Notes under the pieces: generated by a model | Database searches by the model: none | Seen by the model: only the letters and a program-made list of their open reading frames with translations | What the model was told of the DNA's origin: nothing | Shown here: one piece after another, positions 20,831-21,340 of the stretch | Layout of the letters: each line of letters begins with the position of its first letter | Numbering within the stretch: position 1 is the first letter of the stretch | From: a virus | DNA: 21,340 bases | IMG/VR virus record: IMGVR_UViG_3300022665_001001 | Location: 1-21,340 of that record | Strand: one strand, 5' to 3' | Made by a program: the position numbers and the translations under genes

Positions 20831-21196
20831 CTCATCCCCGCCAATTCACACCTTTACGGAATTCCAGCATTTATGATGCACTTTTCGACACGTGCTATCG
20901 TTTTTCGACGCGATCTCGCCCTTTATAATTTCCCGTGTGGGATAAGGTTCCATAAGCCCCAAGCCCCCTCCAGGGGTGTGCCGATACTGCTTTCCCATGC
21001 CGCATATGGGGAGGGGAGGATGTTATATATCAAACCGTTATATAGCGTGCTGGCATATATCGTCCCGCTAAGGCGCTAGCGCGCCGAACATATCGTGAAC
21101 ACCCGCCCAGGCGTGCCCCAAGCGCGCTAGAAGGGGCAGGATAGCTGACCTACCCTCGCCCGTGCGCTCCGATGCGGCTTAAACTACACTAAAACT
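20831..21196. other. Non-coding region upstream of the gene chain
   Basis: I find no credible gene here. Several short elements are visible: two copies of TTTTCGAC (20882-20889 and 20902-20909), an ATAT-rich cluster (21022-21061), the 16-base palindrome-containing repeat (21070-21085), an inverted repeat TGCCCC/GGGGCA (21114-21119 and 21133-21138), and a hairpin ACACTA-AAAC-TAGTGT (21186-21201) that crosses the fold-back junction. No promoter with both boxes at consensus was found. The region may carry upstream regulation, but nothing is decisive. Confidence 0.45.
21070..21085. repeat. 16-bp repeat with inner palindrome, copy 2
   Basis: AAGGCGCTAGCGCGCC is identical to 20009-20024. This copy is in the non-coding region; the nearby AGCGCGCT (21121-21128) is another palindrome of related sequence. 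Confidence 0.55.
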
Positions 21197-21340
21197 AGTG
21201 TGATTAAGTCCGCGGTGGAATGCAAAAGGTATGGATGCCATGGATGACGTGATGAAAATGCTCCTAGAATATCGAGAAATCTGTCTTGAGAGGATAGAGT
21301 CGTATGGAAACTTCAATCGTACATTTAATTCGAGTCCTGC
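21197..21340. repeat. Right terminal inverted repeat (fold-back), outer arm
   Basis: Bases 21197-21340 are the exact reverse complement of 20586-20729. The arm is 144 bases, the same length as the left end. It re-reads the start of the 74-residue gene on the plus strand and should be treated as artificial until read evidence shows otherwise. Confidence 0.95.

Noticed and set aside
20871-21196. Promoter at TATAAA-like boxes (around 20921-20935 and 21030-21050)
   Set aside because: No -35 box with acceptable spacing was found for either, so a call would be guesswork.
20830-21196. tRNA or CRISPR array in the non-coding region
   Set aside because: No cloverleaf with a conserved T arm and no regularly spaced repeats are visible.

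Overview
The window is a piece of a tailed double-stranded DNA bacteriophage, seen as an environmental-type assembly. Every gene I can support lies on the minus strand, so the biological order runs from the right end (about 21.2 kb) to the left end. The genes are packed with TGATG, ATGA, GTGA or TAATG stop-start overlaps and Shine-Dalgarno-like sites. A lipoprotein signal peptide, a Tat-type signal peptide and a strong sigma70-like promoter suggest a Gram-negative host. The 779-residue portal, an adaptor-like protein, a beta-propeller-like tail protein and the absence of a tape-measure gene suggest podovirus morphology; this is inference, because the window stops inside the tail genes.

Layout in the direction of transcription. 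(1) 20830-21196 has no credible gene; it holds short inverted repeats. (2) 19435-20830 carries very small genes: coiled-coil and hypothetical proteins, a holin-like membrane protein, a lipoprotein and a 28-residue membrane peptide. No endolysin is visible. (3) 14186-19425 is the packaging module: small and large terminase, two small proteins (one zinc-ribbon-like) and the portal. (4) 13070-14183 has three accessory genes, the first encoding a protein with a twin-arginine signal, and ends at an intrinsic terminator (13005-13031). (5) A consensus-like promoter whose -10 box lies in a perfect 16-bp palindrome (12942-12975) begins the capsid module: scaffold-like protein, zinc-ribbon protein, putative decoration protein and major capsid protein (10228-12874). 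(6) 9647-10228 encodes three short basic peptides. (7) 2117-9656 encodes a series of beta-rich surface or adhesion proteins with coiled-coil proteins among them: beta-helix, cadherin-like, four-repeat, Gly/Ala-rich, LamG-like and C1q-like. (8) 1-2117 holds an adaptor-like gene split by a frameshift in a run of seven G, and the start of a beta-propeller-like tail protein that runs off the window.

Both ends of the window are fold-backs: the outer 144 bases at each end are an exact reverse complement of an internal segment. The identical length at both ends points to an assembly or amplification artefact rather than phage telomeres. The real genome probably continues beyond 145 on the left and beyond 21196 on the right.

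I found no clear new defence or enzymatic system. The observations most worth following are the Tat-signal protein inside the packaging/capsid operon, the palindromic promoter after the terminator, the zinc ribbon inside the large terminase, the in-frame amber codon at 6927, the G7 frameshift, and the string of small lysis-region peptides.
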